This document shows positions 26,222 to 33,241 of a stretch of 64,000 bases of DNA, one piece after another. The stretch is from Opitutaceae bacterium TAV5 (GTDB lineage Bacteria; Verrucomicrobiota; Verrucomicrobiia; Opitutales; Opitutaceae). The stretch lies in contig CP007053.1 of assembly GCA_000242935.3 (NCBI GenBank), positions 5,503,001-5,567,000 on the forward strand, given 5' to 3'. The stretch's first letter is position 1; each line of letters starts with the position of its first letter. The position numbers and the translations under genes are program-made. Below the pieces are notes generated by a model. The model was not told where the DNA came from, ran no database searches, and saw nothing but the letters and a program-made list of their open reading frames with translations.

Positions 26222-26253
26222 AGCGGCGAGGGCTTCGGCTCTCGCCGCTTTTT
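26222..26253 (+). terminator. Rho-independent terminator of the T4SS operon
   Basis: AGCGGCGAG and CTCGCCGCT pair in a 9-bp GC-rich stem with a 10-nt loop, followed by TTTTT. It lies 26 bp after the stop of the last small gene, a good end point for the operon. Confidence 0.8.
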
Positions 26254-26394
26254 GCGGCCCGGTAAAGTTGCCGGATGACACGAAACCGATGCCGGGCGTA
26301 ATCCGGGGAAAACGCAGGTTTCGTTGTCCCTATTTCGATTCGCACTTCGGGAGTAAAATAGCGCGTCAACAAAAAATTCAACCGTAACAAAATT

Positions 26395-26757
26395 ATGAAT
26401 ACAACGACACGAGCACTCCTCCAGACACTGCTAACCAATGATCCGCTCCTCACGCCGCCGGAGCGCACCGTCCTCGAACGGACACTCGCCGGCCAGCCGG
26501 AAGCCGCCATCACCGCGCGTCCGTCCGGGCCGGATGGTCCGCCGCTGCTGGTCACGCAGCAGCAGGTGGCCAAGACCCTGAACCTGAGCCGCGTCACCAT
26601 CTGGCGCATGACCCGCGACCGTCTCCTGCATCCGGTCGAAGTCCTGCCCGGCACCTGGCGCTACCAGTGGAATGAAGTCGCCCGGCTGGCCGAGGAAGGC
26701 CAGAGGGCCGTTATCGCTCCCGCCAAACGAAGCCAGTCCTTCTCTATCGCCGTGTAG
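26395..26757 (+). CDS. Excisionase-like helix-turn-helix protein
   Basis: 120 aa. Residues about 52-100 are a MerR/excisionase-type winged helix (LLVTQQQVAKTLNLSRVTIW, then RDRLLHPVEVLPGTWRYQW), a fold used by Xis proteins and plasmid regulators. The first 50 residues are of unknown role. In an island with conjugation genes it could direct excision or control transfer. No integrase is in the window, so a purely regulatory role is equally likely. Confidence 0.65.
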   Translation: MNTTTRALLQTLLTNDPLLTPPERTVLERTLAGQPEAAITARPSGPDGPPLLVTQQQVAKTLNLSRVTIWRMTRDRLLHPVEVLPGTWRYQWNEVARLAEEGQRAVIAPAKRSQSFSIAV

Positions 26758-27022
26758 CGCGAGCAGGCGCAGAGATGTTGAGACGAAGCTGTAGCAATCG
26801 GAAGACCGGAACAGGGAGATGGATCGAGAGGCCAAGGCTGCCAAAACGGCCTTGGCCTTTCCCGTATGCTCCAATCGTTTTTGGACGAGGGAAGGGCGGG
26901 CCTGCCTTCCGATTTTCCGCACCGATACACCCCGCAGACGGTTTTGGAATCGGCCTAACCATCATTCAATTAGCGATTAATTGAATAAGCACATTTTGAG
27001 CATTGGAAAATATTCAGATATG
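26758..27022. other. Spacer with hairpin and AT-rich inverted repeat
   Basis: AGGCCAAGGC (26829-26838) pairs with GCCTTGGCCT (26849-26858) and may terminate the HTH gene. ATTCAATTA (26964-26972) and TAATTGAAT (26978-26986) form a second perfect inverted repeat about 90 bp before lexA. Nothing else is recognised. Confidence 0.5.
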
Positions 27023-27036
27023 TGTTCATTCGAACA
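27023..27036. promoter_or_regulatory. LexA operator (SOS box), Verrucomicrobia type
   Basis: TGTTCATTCGAACA fits TGTTC-N4-GAACA, the 14-bp palindrome described for LexA of Verrucomicrobia; the palindrome extends one base each side. It lies 38 bp before the lexA start, as expected for autorepression. Confidence 0.85.
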
Positions 27037-27073
27037 CTTATTGATAGTTACGCACATTCAGTTCACCGACGCC

Positions 27074-27688
27074 ATGCTCACCGAAAAACAGGAATCCATT
27101 CTCGACTACATGCGTGAAGTGCAGGCCGAACGCAGCATCCCGCCGAGCACGCGCGACATTCAAAAACACTTCGGCTACGAGAGCCAGAATGCGGTCATGA
27201 ACCACCTCCGCGCCCTTGCCCGCAAGGGGCAGATCGAGCAGATCGACGGACGAACTTGGGGGCTCCGCGCCCGGACCGTGCAGGGGCAGCTTTTTACTGT
27301 GCCAGTCTATGGCACCATCCCTGCCGGAACGCCGACCATGCAGGAACAGGAGTCGGATCAGACCATCCGGATCGATCCCGCGCTTTTTGGCGTCACTCGG
27401 CCGGGGAAACGGCGGCAACTGTGGGCACTGCGGGTCAGCGGCGACTCGATGACCGATGCCCATATTCTCGACGGCGACCTCGCCATCCTCGAACGCCGGG
27501 AACCTCGTGAAGGCGACATCGTTGCCGCGCTCGTGGACGACACGACCACCACGCTCAAGCGGCTCGTTTACCGGGGTGGCCAAGCGATCCTGCATCCGGA
27601 AAACAAACGTTACGAGGACATCGTTCCGGAAAACGGACTCGAATGCCAGGGCGTCCTCGTCGGCGTGATCCGCCGCACACAGGCGTGA
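27074..27688 (+). CDS. lexA: LexA repressor
   Basis: 204-aa SOS repressor that self-cleaves when RecA filaments form. The frame is open further upstream, but MLTEKQESILDYMREVQAER is the normal LexA start, so 27074 is used. Winged helix with STRDIQKHFGYESQNAVMNH near residues 27-46. Peptidase part with cleavage site IPAG (Ala-Gly) near 89, catalytic Ser in SGDSMTDAHI near 128 and catalytic Lys in TTTLKRLV near 165. Its operator lies directly upstream. It sits inside an accessory island rather than in an obvious housekeeping setting, so it may be a second, island-borne LexA; whether it or another copy controls the chromosomal regulon cannot be told here. Confidence 0.92.
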   Translation: MLTEKQESILDYMREVQAERSIPPSTRDIQKHFGYESQNAVMNHLRALARKGQIEQIDGRTWGLRARTVQGQLFTVPVYGTIPAGTPTMQEQESDQTIRIDPALFGVTRPGKRRQLWALRVSGDSMTDAHILDGDLAILERREPREGDIVAALVDDTTTTLKRLVYRGGQAILHPENKRYEDIVPENGLECQGVLVGVIRRTQA

Positions 27689-27720
27689 GTTATCCTCAAT
27701 TTTTCAAAACACCGTCGGCT

Positions 27721-29007
27721 TTACGCCAAGGTTCGCCTTGCGGCTTCCCGTTCAGGATGCTCGAAAGCCTCGGCAAACTGGTCGAGTTCCCGCGCTGTCA
27801 TTCCAAGGGCGCTCCCTTTTTCGCGCCAACCGGAAACAGCGCGCTCCACTTCGCCGAGAATCGTTTTCGCCCTACGTAACGGGATTCTAAAATAGGCGAT
27901 GACCGACAGGAGGGCATCGATCGTTGCCTCGGGACCGCTCTCTTCGGAAATCCAGGTTTTTAGTTCCCGAACACGATCAGGGAAGGGATTCAGATCGAAG
28001 GCCGGAGCGAGCCGCCACAGACCACGATTGAAATGGAGAAACCCATGGTTGCGCAGATGGTCGTCCACATTGGTGATCAGAATCGAATAGGCCATACGCC
28101 GCCATAATTCATCGATGTCATCCTGAGCGGCGGCGCCATGAATCCGCAGGGCATCCACGATCTCCGTATAAAAATGATCCTGCGAATCGTCCGGCTCGGC
28201 TCCCACCATGGTGGCGGCCGAGACATACATGAGCCGGCCACCGCCTTGAGGACGATCAAAGCGTTTGATCAAGGCCACGGGCAGGCCATCGCTGGCGACC
28301 AGCCGTGTATCCGCCGCATGGATTCCCGCCGCCTGTGCGAGTTGCATCGCCAGCACCTCGCCCTTGGTGACAGGCCGTTCGTCATGCACACTGGGAAATT
28401 TTCCGATGGCGAGGCATCCGTCTTCATCAACCACCGTACATTTGGGACGCATCCCGCCGAGAGAAGTGCCCCGTCCGCGCAGGTAGGCAAGATCGGCAGC
28501 CGTTTCGTTCTCCGTCTCAACCGCACGGGTCGCCGTCAGCAAACGGCTTAATTCCACAAGCGGCGGGGTGGTCCTGCGCCCGGCTTCGGCGGCGCGGCAA
28601 AAGACCCCGGCCTCATCCTTGAATCGCAGCGCGCCCACCCGGCTTGAATCATCCACGGCGAGCAGGAAATCCATCGCATTGAAGTGGCCCGGCTTCGATG
28701 CCTGTCCCGCCCTTCGTGCTTCCTGGCGACGCTTGGCGTGGTCACGCAGAATCACCCGGCGGGCCCACCCGTCCGGTTCCGTGTCGGCGATAACCGCATG
28801 GAAAACAGAACCTGCCTTCGTCTTCCGGTGAAACTGCGCGCCGGAGACCAGGGGAAGACCCGGCTCAAGCGAAAAACGGTCGGAACTCTCAAGCCATGCC
28901 GGATCGTAAGCGAAAGCGGCCCGTTCGCGTGGACCATTGACGTCGTAGTGCAAGGTTCCGACCCGATGCTGCTCGTCGCCCAGATAAACCTGGATGGTCT
29001 GTTTCAT
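27721..29007 (-). CDS. hipA: HipA-like Ser/Thr kinase toxin
   Basis: 428 aa, close to the 440 of E. coli HipA. HipA kinases phosphorylate glutamyl-tRNA synthetase or another target and cause growth arrest. The N-terminal HipA subdomain (residues 1-110) is present. The kinase core has the ATP-side GTSLGGMRPKC loop, the catalytic TNVDDHLRNHGF near residue 315 and the metal-binding LAPAFDLNP near 335, so all key residues seem intact. The start codon overlaps the stop of the hipB-like gene, the usual antitoxin-toxin order. Confidence 0.88.
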   Translation of the reverse strand: MKQTIQVYLGDEQHRVGTLHYDVNGPRERAAFAYDPAWLESSDRFSLEPGLPLVSGAQFHRKTKAGSVFHAVIADTEPDGWARRVILRDHAKRRQEARRAGQASKPGHFNAMDFLLAVDDSSRVGALRFKDEAGVFCRAAEAGRRTTPPLVELSRLLTATRAVETENETAADLAYLRGRGTSLGGMRPKCTVVDEDGCLAIGKFPSVHDERPVTKGEVLAMQLAQAAGIHAADTRLVASDGLPVALIKRFDRPQGGGRLMYVSAATMVGAEPDDSQDHFYTEIVDALRIHGAAAQDDIDELWRRMAYSILITNVDDHLRNHGFLHFNRGLWRLAPAFDLNPFPDRVRELKTWISEESGPEATIDALLSVIAYFRIPLRRAKTILGEVERAVSGWREKGSALGMTARELDQFAEAFEHPEREAARRTLA

Positions 29008-29342
29008 AAGGATGTCGGTGAATTTTTGATCCGCACCCGCACCCGTTTGGGCAAATGCTCCTCCTCCATCAGAAGGCCCGCGTCATCACGACGGGCGTCC
29101 ACCAGATCCCCCAGGGGCTCACCCAGACCGAGAACAAAGAGCGCCATCGCGTAGGCCCCCATCGCCACCGAAGGATCTCCCTTTTCGATGCGCGTGTAGG
29201 TCGCCTTGGACACGCCGATGCGTTCCCCCATCATCTCGACGGTAATGCGGCGCTTTCGCCGTGCCGTCGCGAGGTCCTTGCCAAATTTCGCGAGGGAACG
29301 CCTCACCGGCGACGGGAGCAAGTCATGAAAAGCAGAGCGCAT
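29004..29342 (-). CDS. hipB: HipB-like XRE-family antitoxin
   Basis: 112 aa. A Cro/C1-type helix-turn-helix occupies residues about 22-80 (ARRKRRITVEMMGERIGVSK, ATYTRIEKGDPSVAMGAYAM), followed by a charged tail. It overlaps hipA by 4 bp (ATGA) and lies upstream, so it is the antitoxin and repressor. It is slightly longer than E. coli HipB (88 aa). A long palindrome lies just before its start. Confidence 0.85.
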   Translation of the reverse strand: MRSAFHDLLPSPVRRSLAKFGKDLATARRKRRITVEMMGERIGVSKATYTRIEKGDPSVAMGAYAMALFVLGLGEPLGDLVDARRDDAGLLMEEEHLPKRVRVRIKNSPTSL

Positions 29343-29357
29343 ATTTAAGAGTCATAG

Positions 29358-29404
29358 ATAAGTCTTATTACCAGATAAGAATTCATATATGAATCCTTAT
29401 CTGG
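29358..29404. promoter_or_regulatory. hipBA operator region: 11-bp and 34-bp palindromes
   Basis: ATAAG-T-CTTAT (29358-29368) is followed by a 34-bp palindrome at 29371-29404 whose arms begin CCAGATAAG and end CTTATCTGG, with ATTCATATATGAAT at the centre; only one position pair breaks the symmetry. Both sites share ATAAG/CTTAT half-sites and lie 16-62 bp before hipB, so the HipB-like protein probably binds here. Confidence 0.65.
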
Positions 29405-29768
29405 GTGAAGCAAGCTCTTTCCCGGTTATTGCTGTCGGTCTGTGTGACCGGAGACAGTGGCCCTCGCGATGCATTATCTGGAGGAAGCGGGCGATCCCTC
29501 CGTGAACATCGCCACCGATGCCGGCGTGCTCCCGGTTCCCGGGCGGCAGGCTGACTCAGGCCCTGATACCCAGCGAAGGTGCGCACGATGGATTTCACCC
29601 GGAGGACACGCGCATCAAGGCCATTGCATCGGCATGGACCTCGCTGCAGAAATCTTTGGTGTTTTCTTTGGTGTCTTCTTTGGTTTTTGGCCCAAAAGTT
29701 GCCCGGTGTTGCCAGAGGTTTGCTTGTCATGGCAGAGGTGGATGCAATCTCGTAAGTCCTTCAACAGG
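29405..29768. other. Spacer between hipBA and tRNA-Met; no gene recognised
   Basis: About 360 bp. Frames on both strands lack family features. CTTTGGTGTTTTCTTTGG-type repeats near 29656-29690 are low-complexity. It might be a decayed end of the island next to the tRNA, but I found no integrase remnant and no copy of the tRNA 3' end. Confidence 0.35.
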
Positions 29769-29796
29769 AAACCCTCCGAAGCGATTCGGAGGGTTT
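29769..29796 (-). terminator. Hairpin after tRNA-Met
   Basis: AAACCCTCCGAA and TTCGGAGGGTTT form a perfect 12-bp stem around a 4-nt loop, starting 5 nt past the tRNA 3' end on the minus strand. The T-run is only three bases and lies in the stem, so it could also be a processing or bidirectional signal. Confidence 0.6.
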
Positions 29797-29801
29797 CAAA
29801 T

Positions 29802-29878
<77 letters not shown>

Positions 29879-30001
29879 ACAAGGAACAGATGAGAGGCGG
29901 TGAAAGTGGGGAGCGGGACAGGACAGTCAAGGGCTTTCTGAAAAGATTTCTTCAAAATTTCAGAATGCCCTGTCCGGCCTCCCGAACCGGTTGTCGACGA
30001 A

Positions 30002-31123
30002 TCATTTTTCTCCCAGCAGGTACTCGGGGTTCAGCTTGTGCAGGGGCTTCGGGACAAAGAAACCGTCCTTGCGGATCAGTTTGCCGTCGAACCAGATTTC
30101 GCCGCCGCCGTACTCGGGGCGCTGGATGCAGACCATGTCCCAGTGAACCTGCGATTTGTTGCCGTTGCCGACGCCTTCGTAAGCCTGGCCGGGCGTGAAA
30201 TGAAAGGAGCCCGCAATCTTCTCGTCGAACAGGATGTCGCGCATGGGCTCCTTGATGTGCGGGTTGAAGCCGAGCGCGAATTCGCCGATGTAGCGCGAGC
30301 CGCTGTCGCTATCGAGAATCTCGTTGAGGCGTTTCGTGTTGCTGGACGTGGCCTCGACGATCTTGCCGCGCTTGAAGACGAGCCGGATGTTGTCGAACGA
30401 CGCGCCGAGATAAACGGTGGGCGTGTTGTACTGGACGACACCTTCGACGCTGTCTTTCACCGGGCACGAAAATACTTCGCCGTCGGGGATGTTGCGCAGG
30501 CCGCCGCATTCGCGCGAACCGATGCCCTTGATCGAGAAACGCAGGTCGGTGCCAGGCCCCTTGATATGCACCTGGTCGGTGCGGTCCATGAGGGTCTTGA
30601 GCGCCTTCATGCCGGGCGTCATGCGGCGGTAGTCGAGGGTGCAGACGCGGAAATAAAAATCCTCGAACGCCTCGGTGCTCAGGCCGGCCTGTTGCGCCAT
30701 CGCCGGAGTGGGCCAGCGGAGGACCACCCACTTGGTCTTGTTTACCCGGTAGTCGAGGACGGGCTTCATGAGGCGGGCGAAGAGTTGCACACGCTCGGGG
30801 GGAACGTCGGACGACTCGAAGATGTTGTCGGAACCGCGCAGGGCGATGTAGGCATCCATCATTTCCATGCGCTTGAGCTCGACTTCGGCGTGGGGCCGGA
30901 ACTGGGTTTCCTCGGCGCCGAGCATGAGTTCGCGGGTGATCCGGGCGCGGTGGAGGTTGACGTACGGATGCGCACCGCGGGCGCGGGCCGCGCGCACGAG
31001 GGCGATGACCATCGCGTCGGGAACATCGAAGGCGTCGATGAGGACGCGTTCGCCTTTGCGAAGGTCGCAGGAAAATCCGGTAAGGCCGGCGGCGAGGTCG
31101 TGGAAGCGCGGATCGAGGAGCAT
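30002..31123 (-). CDS. M29-family metalloaminopeptidase
   Basis: 373-aa cytoplasmic aminopeptidase of the AmpS/AmpT (thermophilic M29) family, which removes N-terminal residues using two metal ions. The expected ligands are visible: Glu in [11 protein letters not shown] near residue 221, Glu in [12 protein letters not shown] near 281, His in [13 protein letters not shown] near 310, and His and Asp in [12 protein letters not shown] near 330. Length fits the family (370-410). It ends the minus-strand run gspF-smc-TPR-M29, 63 bp after the TPR gene. Confidence 0.88.
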   Translation of the reverse strand: MLLDPRFHDLAAGLTGFSCDLRKGERVLIDAFDVPDAMVIALVRAARARGAHPYVNLHRARITRELMLGAEETQFRPHAEVELKRMEMMDAYIALRGSDNIFESSDVPPERVQLFARLMKPVLDYRVNKTKWVVLRWPTPAMAQQAGLSTEAFEDFYFRVCTLDYRRMTPGMKALKTLMDRTDQVHIKGPGTDLRFSIKGIGSRECGGLRNIPDGEVFSCPVKDSVEGVVQYNTPTVYLGASFDNIRLVFKRGKIVEATSSNTKRLNEILDSDSGSRYIGEFALGFNPHIKEPMRDILFDEKIAGSFHFTPGQAYEGVGNGNKSQVHWDMVCIQRPEYGGGEIWFDGKLIRKDGFFVPKPLHKLNPEYLLGEK

Positions 31124-31186
31124 GGTTGAAAAAGTTCGGCGGCGGGTGTGTTGACGGTCGTGAACTGACGGGAAGGTGGCAGGCGC

Positions 31187-33178
31187 TTATGGCGTGGCCG
31201 GGGCGGCCGCTTCGGCCGCGGGAGACGCGGCCGGCGGAGCGGGAGCGGGGTCGGCGGGTTTGGGCTTCGGTTTGGGTTCCCACACGTCGAGCAGGCGTCT
31301 GGCCGGGGCGTAGTCGGGGGTGCGGCGGAGCACCTCCTTGATGAGGAGGATCGCGCCGGGCTTGCGATCGGTGCCGTAGAGCGATTGCGCGAGCGTGGTG
31401 GCATTCTGGGTGCGGTTGCGATCGCCGTTGAGATAGGTGCGGGCCTGCAACTGGATGCGGAGCAGGTCGTCTTCGGAGGTGACGAGCTTGAGTTCGCGGA
31501 AAGCCAGTTCGTTGGTTTCGGCGGAGAGCCAGTCGGGACGGGCCTGGCGGGTCTCGCGGATGAGGCGGTTGGCGGCGGAAAGGTCGCCGGAGGTGACAAG
31601 CTGGTCGAACTGGCGGTAAAATTCGGAGGCCGAGGCGGCGATGGCCGTACCGGGGCGCGAGGAATCCCGCGCGGCGAGGGCGTCCTGCCGGGCGCGGGCG
31701 GCGGTGTCGAGTTTCTCGCGTTCTTGCGCGAGCCAGGGGCTGGAGGGATAGGCGCCGTCGGCGAACGTGACAATGCGGCGGGCCGTGGCATCGCGGCCGT
31801 TTTCGGTCAGGGTCTCGATAATCTGGCGGTAGGTGGCAAGCGGGAGCTGACGGCCGCTGAGGTGCTCGATGAGCGCGGTCTGGGACGACTCGCCGGAATC
31901 GGCAGCGGCGGCGATCAGGCGGCTGAGGAGCTCGATGGTGCCGACTTGCTGGACGGCATCTTCGGGGAGGCCGCGGCGCAGGGTGTCGGCCACCTGCCGG
32001 GCCTGGGTCCATTGTTTTTGTTTGATGAGAGCCTGGAGGCGGGCGAGTTCGAGCTGGCCGAGCCTGAAGCCGCGGAGGCGCGCTTCCTGGTCCAGGGTGT
32101 TGATGAGATCGAGTTCGCCGGTCTGGCCGAGGGCGGTGCCGAGCACGATGTAGTTGGCCGGGACAGAGCCGAAGCGGAAGATGTAGTCGTCGAGAAGCTT
32201 TGCCGCGGCGGCCTTGTCTCCGGCGAGACCCATCTGGATGACGCTGAAGGCGTAGCCTTGCGGGTCGGTGGGTTCGTTGGCGCGGAGGCGGGCGAGGGTG
32301 GCAACGAGTTTGGCGTTGTCGCCCTGTTCCCGATAACAGCGGGCGAGGATGCGGAGGGCTTGCGAGGACTGGGGCTCGCGGGCGACCCAGGCTTCGGCGG
32401 CGGCGACGGCGGGGGTCTTGTCGGTTTTCGAGAGGAGGGCGAGGATCTTGAGTTCGTTGCGGAGCGCAGGAAGAAGATCGGGGGACTGGTCGGCGTAGGC
32501 GAGGGCTTCCTCATGGCGGTCGGCGGCGAAGAGGGCCTTGACGAGTTGTTCCGAGAGCCAGCGTTTGTCGGCTTCGCTGACACCGGAAGTTTTGTTGGCA
32601 AGGTCGATGGCCTGCTGGCAGAGGTCGATCCAGAGCTCGTAGTCTTCACCCTGGGCGGCGAGGGCGAAGGCGAGTTCGAGGTAGGTGCGGCCGGGGTAAC
32701 CGAAATCCATGCCTTCGGAGAGCAGCTTGACGGCGTGCGGGCGCATGCTCCAGGCGAGGAACATCTTGGCGAGCTCGAGACGGGCGCGCGAATCCTGCGG
32801 ATAGCGGTTGAGGCCGATGCGGAGCTTGGCGATGGCGCTGTTGTACTGGCGGTTTTTCAGGTCGTCGAAGGCTTCGGCGAGGGTGGCCTGGCCGCGCTTG
32901 GCGTTGATCGCGTCCTTGCGGGCCGGATACAGGAGGCAGTCGGTCCAAGTGACGAAATTGTAGGGTCGCGCCTGCCAGCGGTAATAGATGGTGGTGGCTC
33001 CGGCGACCCAGGCGATGGCGCCGAGGAGGATGCCCCAGCAGAGGACGCCGCGGACACTGACCGCGATGGCTTCTCCGCGTCCGGACCGGGGCTGGTAGAA
33101 GCCGAACAGCCCGGCGTACCAGCGGCCGGGCTGTTTCTTTTTGCCGCCCCAGATGAGTTTGATGTGTGGGAGTGCCAT
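31187..33178 (-). CDS. Membrane-anchored TPR-repeat protein
   Basis: 663 aa. A cytoplasmic N-terminal 45 residues, one membrane helix (SVRGVLCWGILLGAIAWVAG), then about 500 residues of TPR-like helical pairs (for example LKNRQYNSAIAKLRIGLNRY and SSQALRILARCYREQGDNAK) on the periplasmic side, ending in a Pro/Ala/Lys-rich low-complexity tail (KPKPKPADPAPAPP). TPR arrays are protein-docking platforms; the partner is unknown. It lies 63 bp after smc in the same direction; the spacer holds a short array of CTGAAGG-type repeats. Confidence 0.75.
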   Translation of the reverse strand: MALPHIKLIWGGKKKQPGRWYAGLFGFYQPRSGRGEAIAVSVRGVLCWGILLGAIAWVAGATTIYYRWQARPYNFVTWTDCLLYPARKDAINAKRGQATLAEAFDDLKNRQYNSAIAKLRIGLNRYPQDSRARLELAKMFLAWSMRPHAVKLLSEGMDFGYPGRTYLELAFALAAQGEDYELWIDLCQQAIDLANKTSGVSEADKRWLSEQLVKALFAADRHEEALAYADQSPDLLPALRNELKILALLSKTDKTPAVAAAEAWVAREPQSSQALRILARCYREQGDNAKLVATLARLRANEPTDPQGYAFSVIQMGLAGDKAAAAKLLDDYIFRFGSVPANYIVLGTALGQTGELDLINTLDQEARLRGFRLGQLELARLQALIKQKQWTQARQVADTLRRGLPEDAVQQVGTIELLSRLIAAAADSGESSQTALIEHLSGRQLPLATYRQIIETLTENGRDATARRIVTFADGAYPSSPWLAQEREKLDTAARARQDALAARDSSRPGTAIAASASEFYRQFDQLVTSGDLSAANRLIRETRQARPDWLSAETNELAFRELKLVTSEDDLLRIQLQARTYLNGDRNRTQNATTLAQSLYGTDRKPGAILLIKEVLRRTPDYAPARRLLDVWEPKPKPKPADPAPAPPAASPAAEAAAPATP

Positions 33179-33181
33179 GTT

Positions 33182-33224
33182 GGAAAAGGCTGGAGAAGAA
33201 GCTGAAGGACTGAAGGTTGAAAAG
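33182..33224. repeat. Short CTGAA-type degenerate repeat array
   Basis: GCTGAAGGACTGAAGGTTG and flanking purine-rich units of about 8 nt fill the smc-TPR spacer. The unit resembles that of the array at 38364-38519. Only one arm is present. Confidence 0.5.
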
Positions 33225-33241
33225 ACGGGCGGGCGAGGGGA

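Noticed and set aside
29383-29730. Possible integrase remnant between hipBA and the tRNA
   Set aside because: Neither strand shows the R-H-R-Y tyrosine recombinase motifs or other integrase features.
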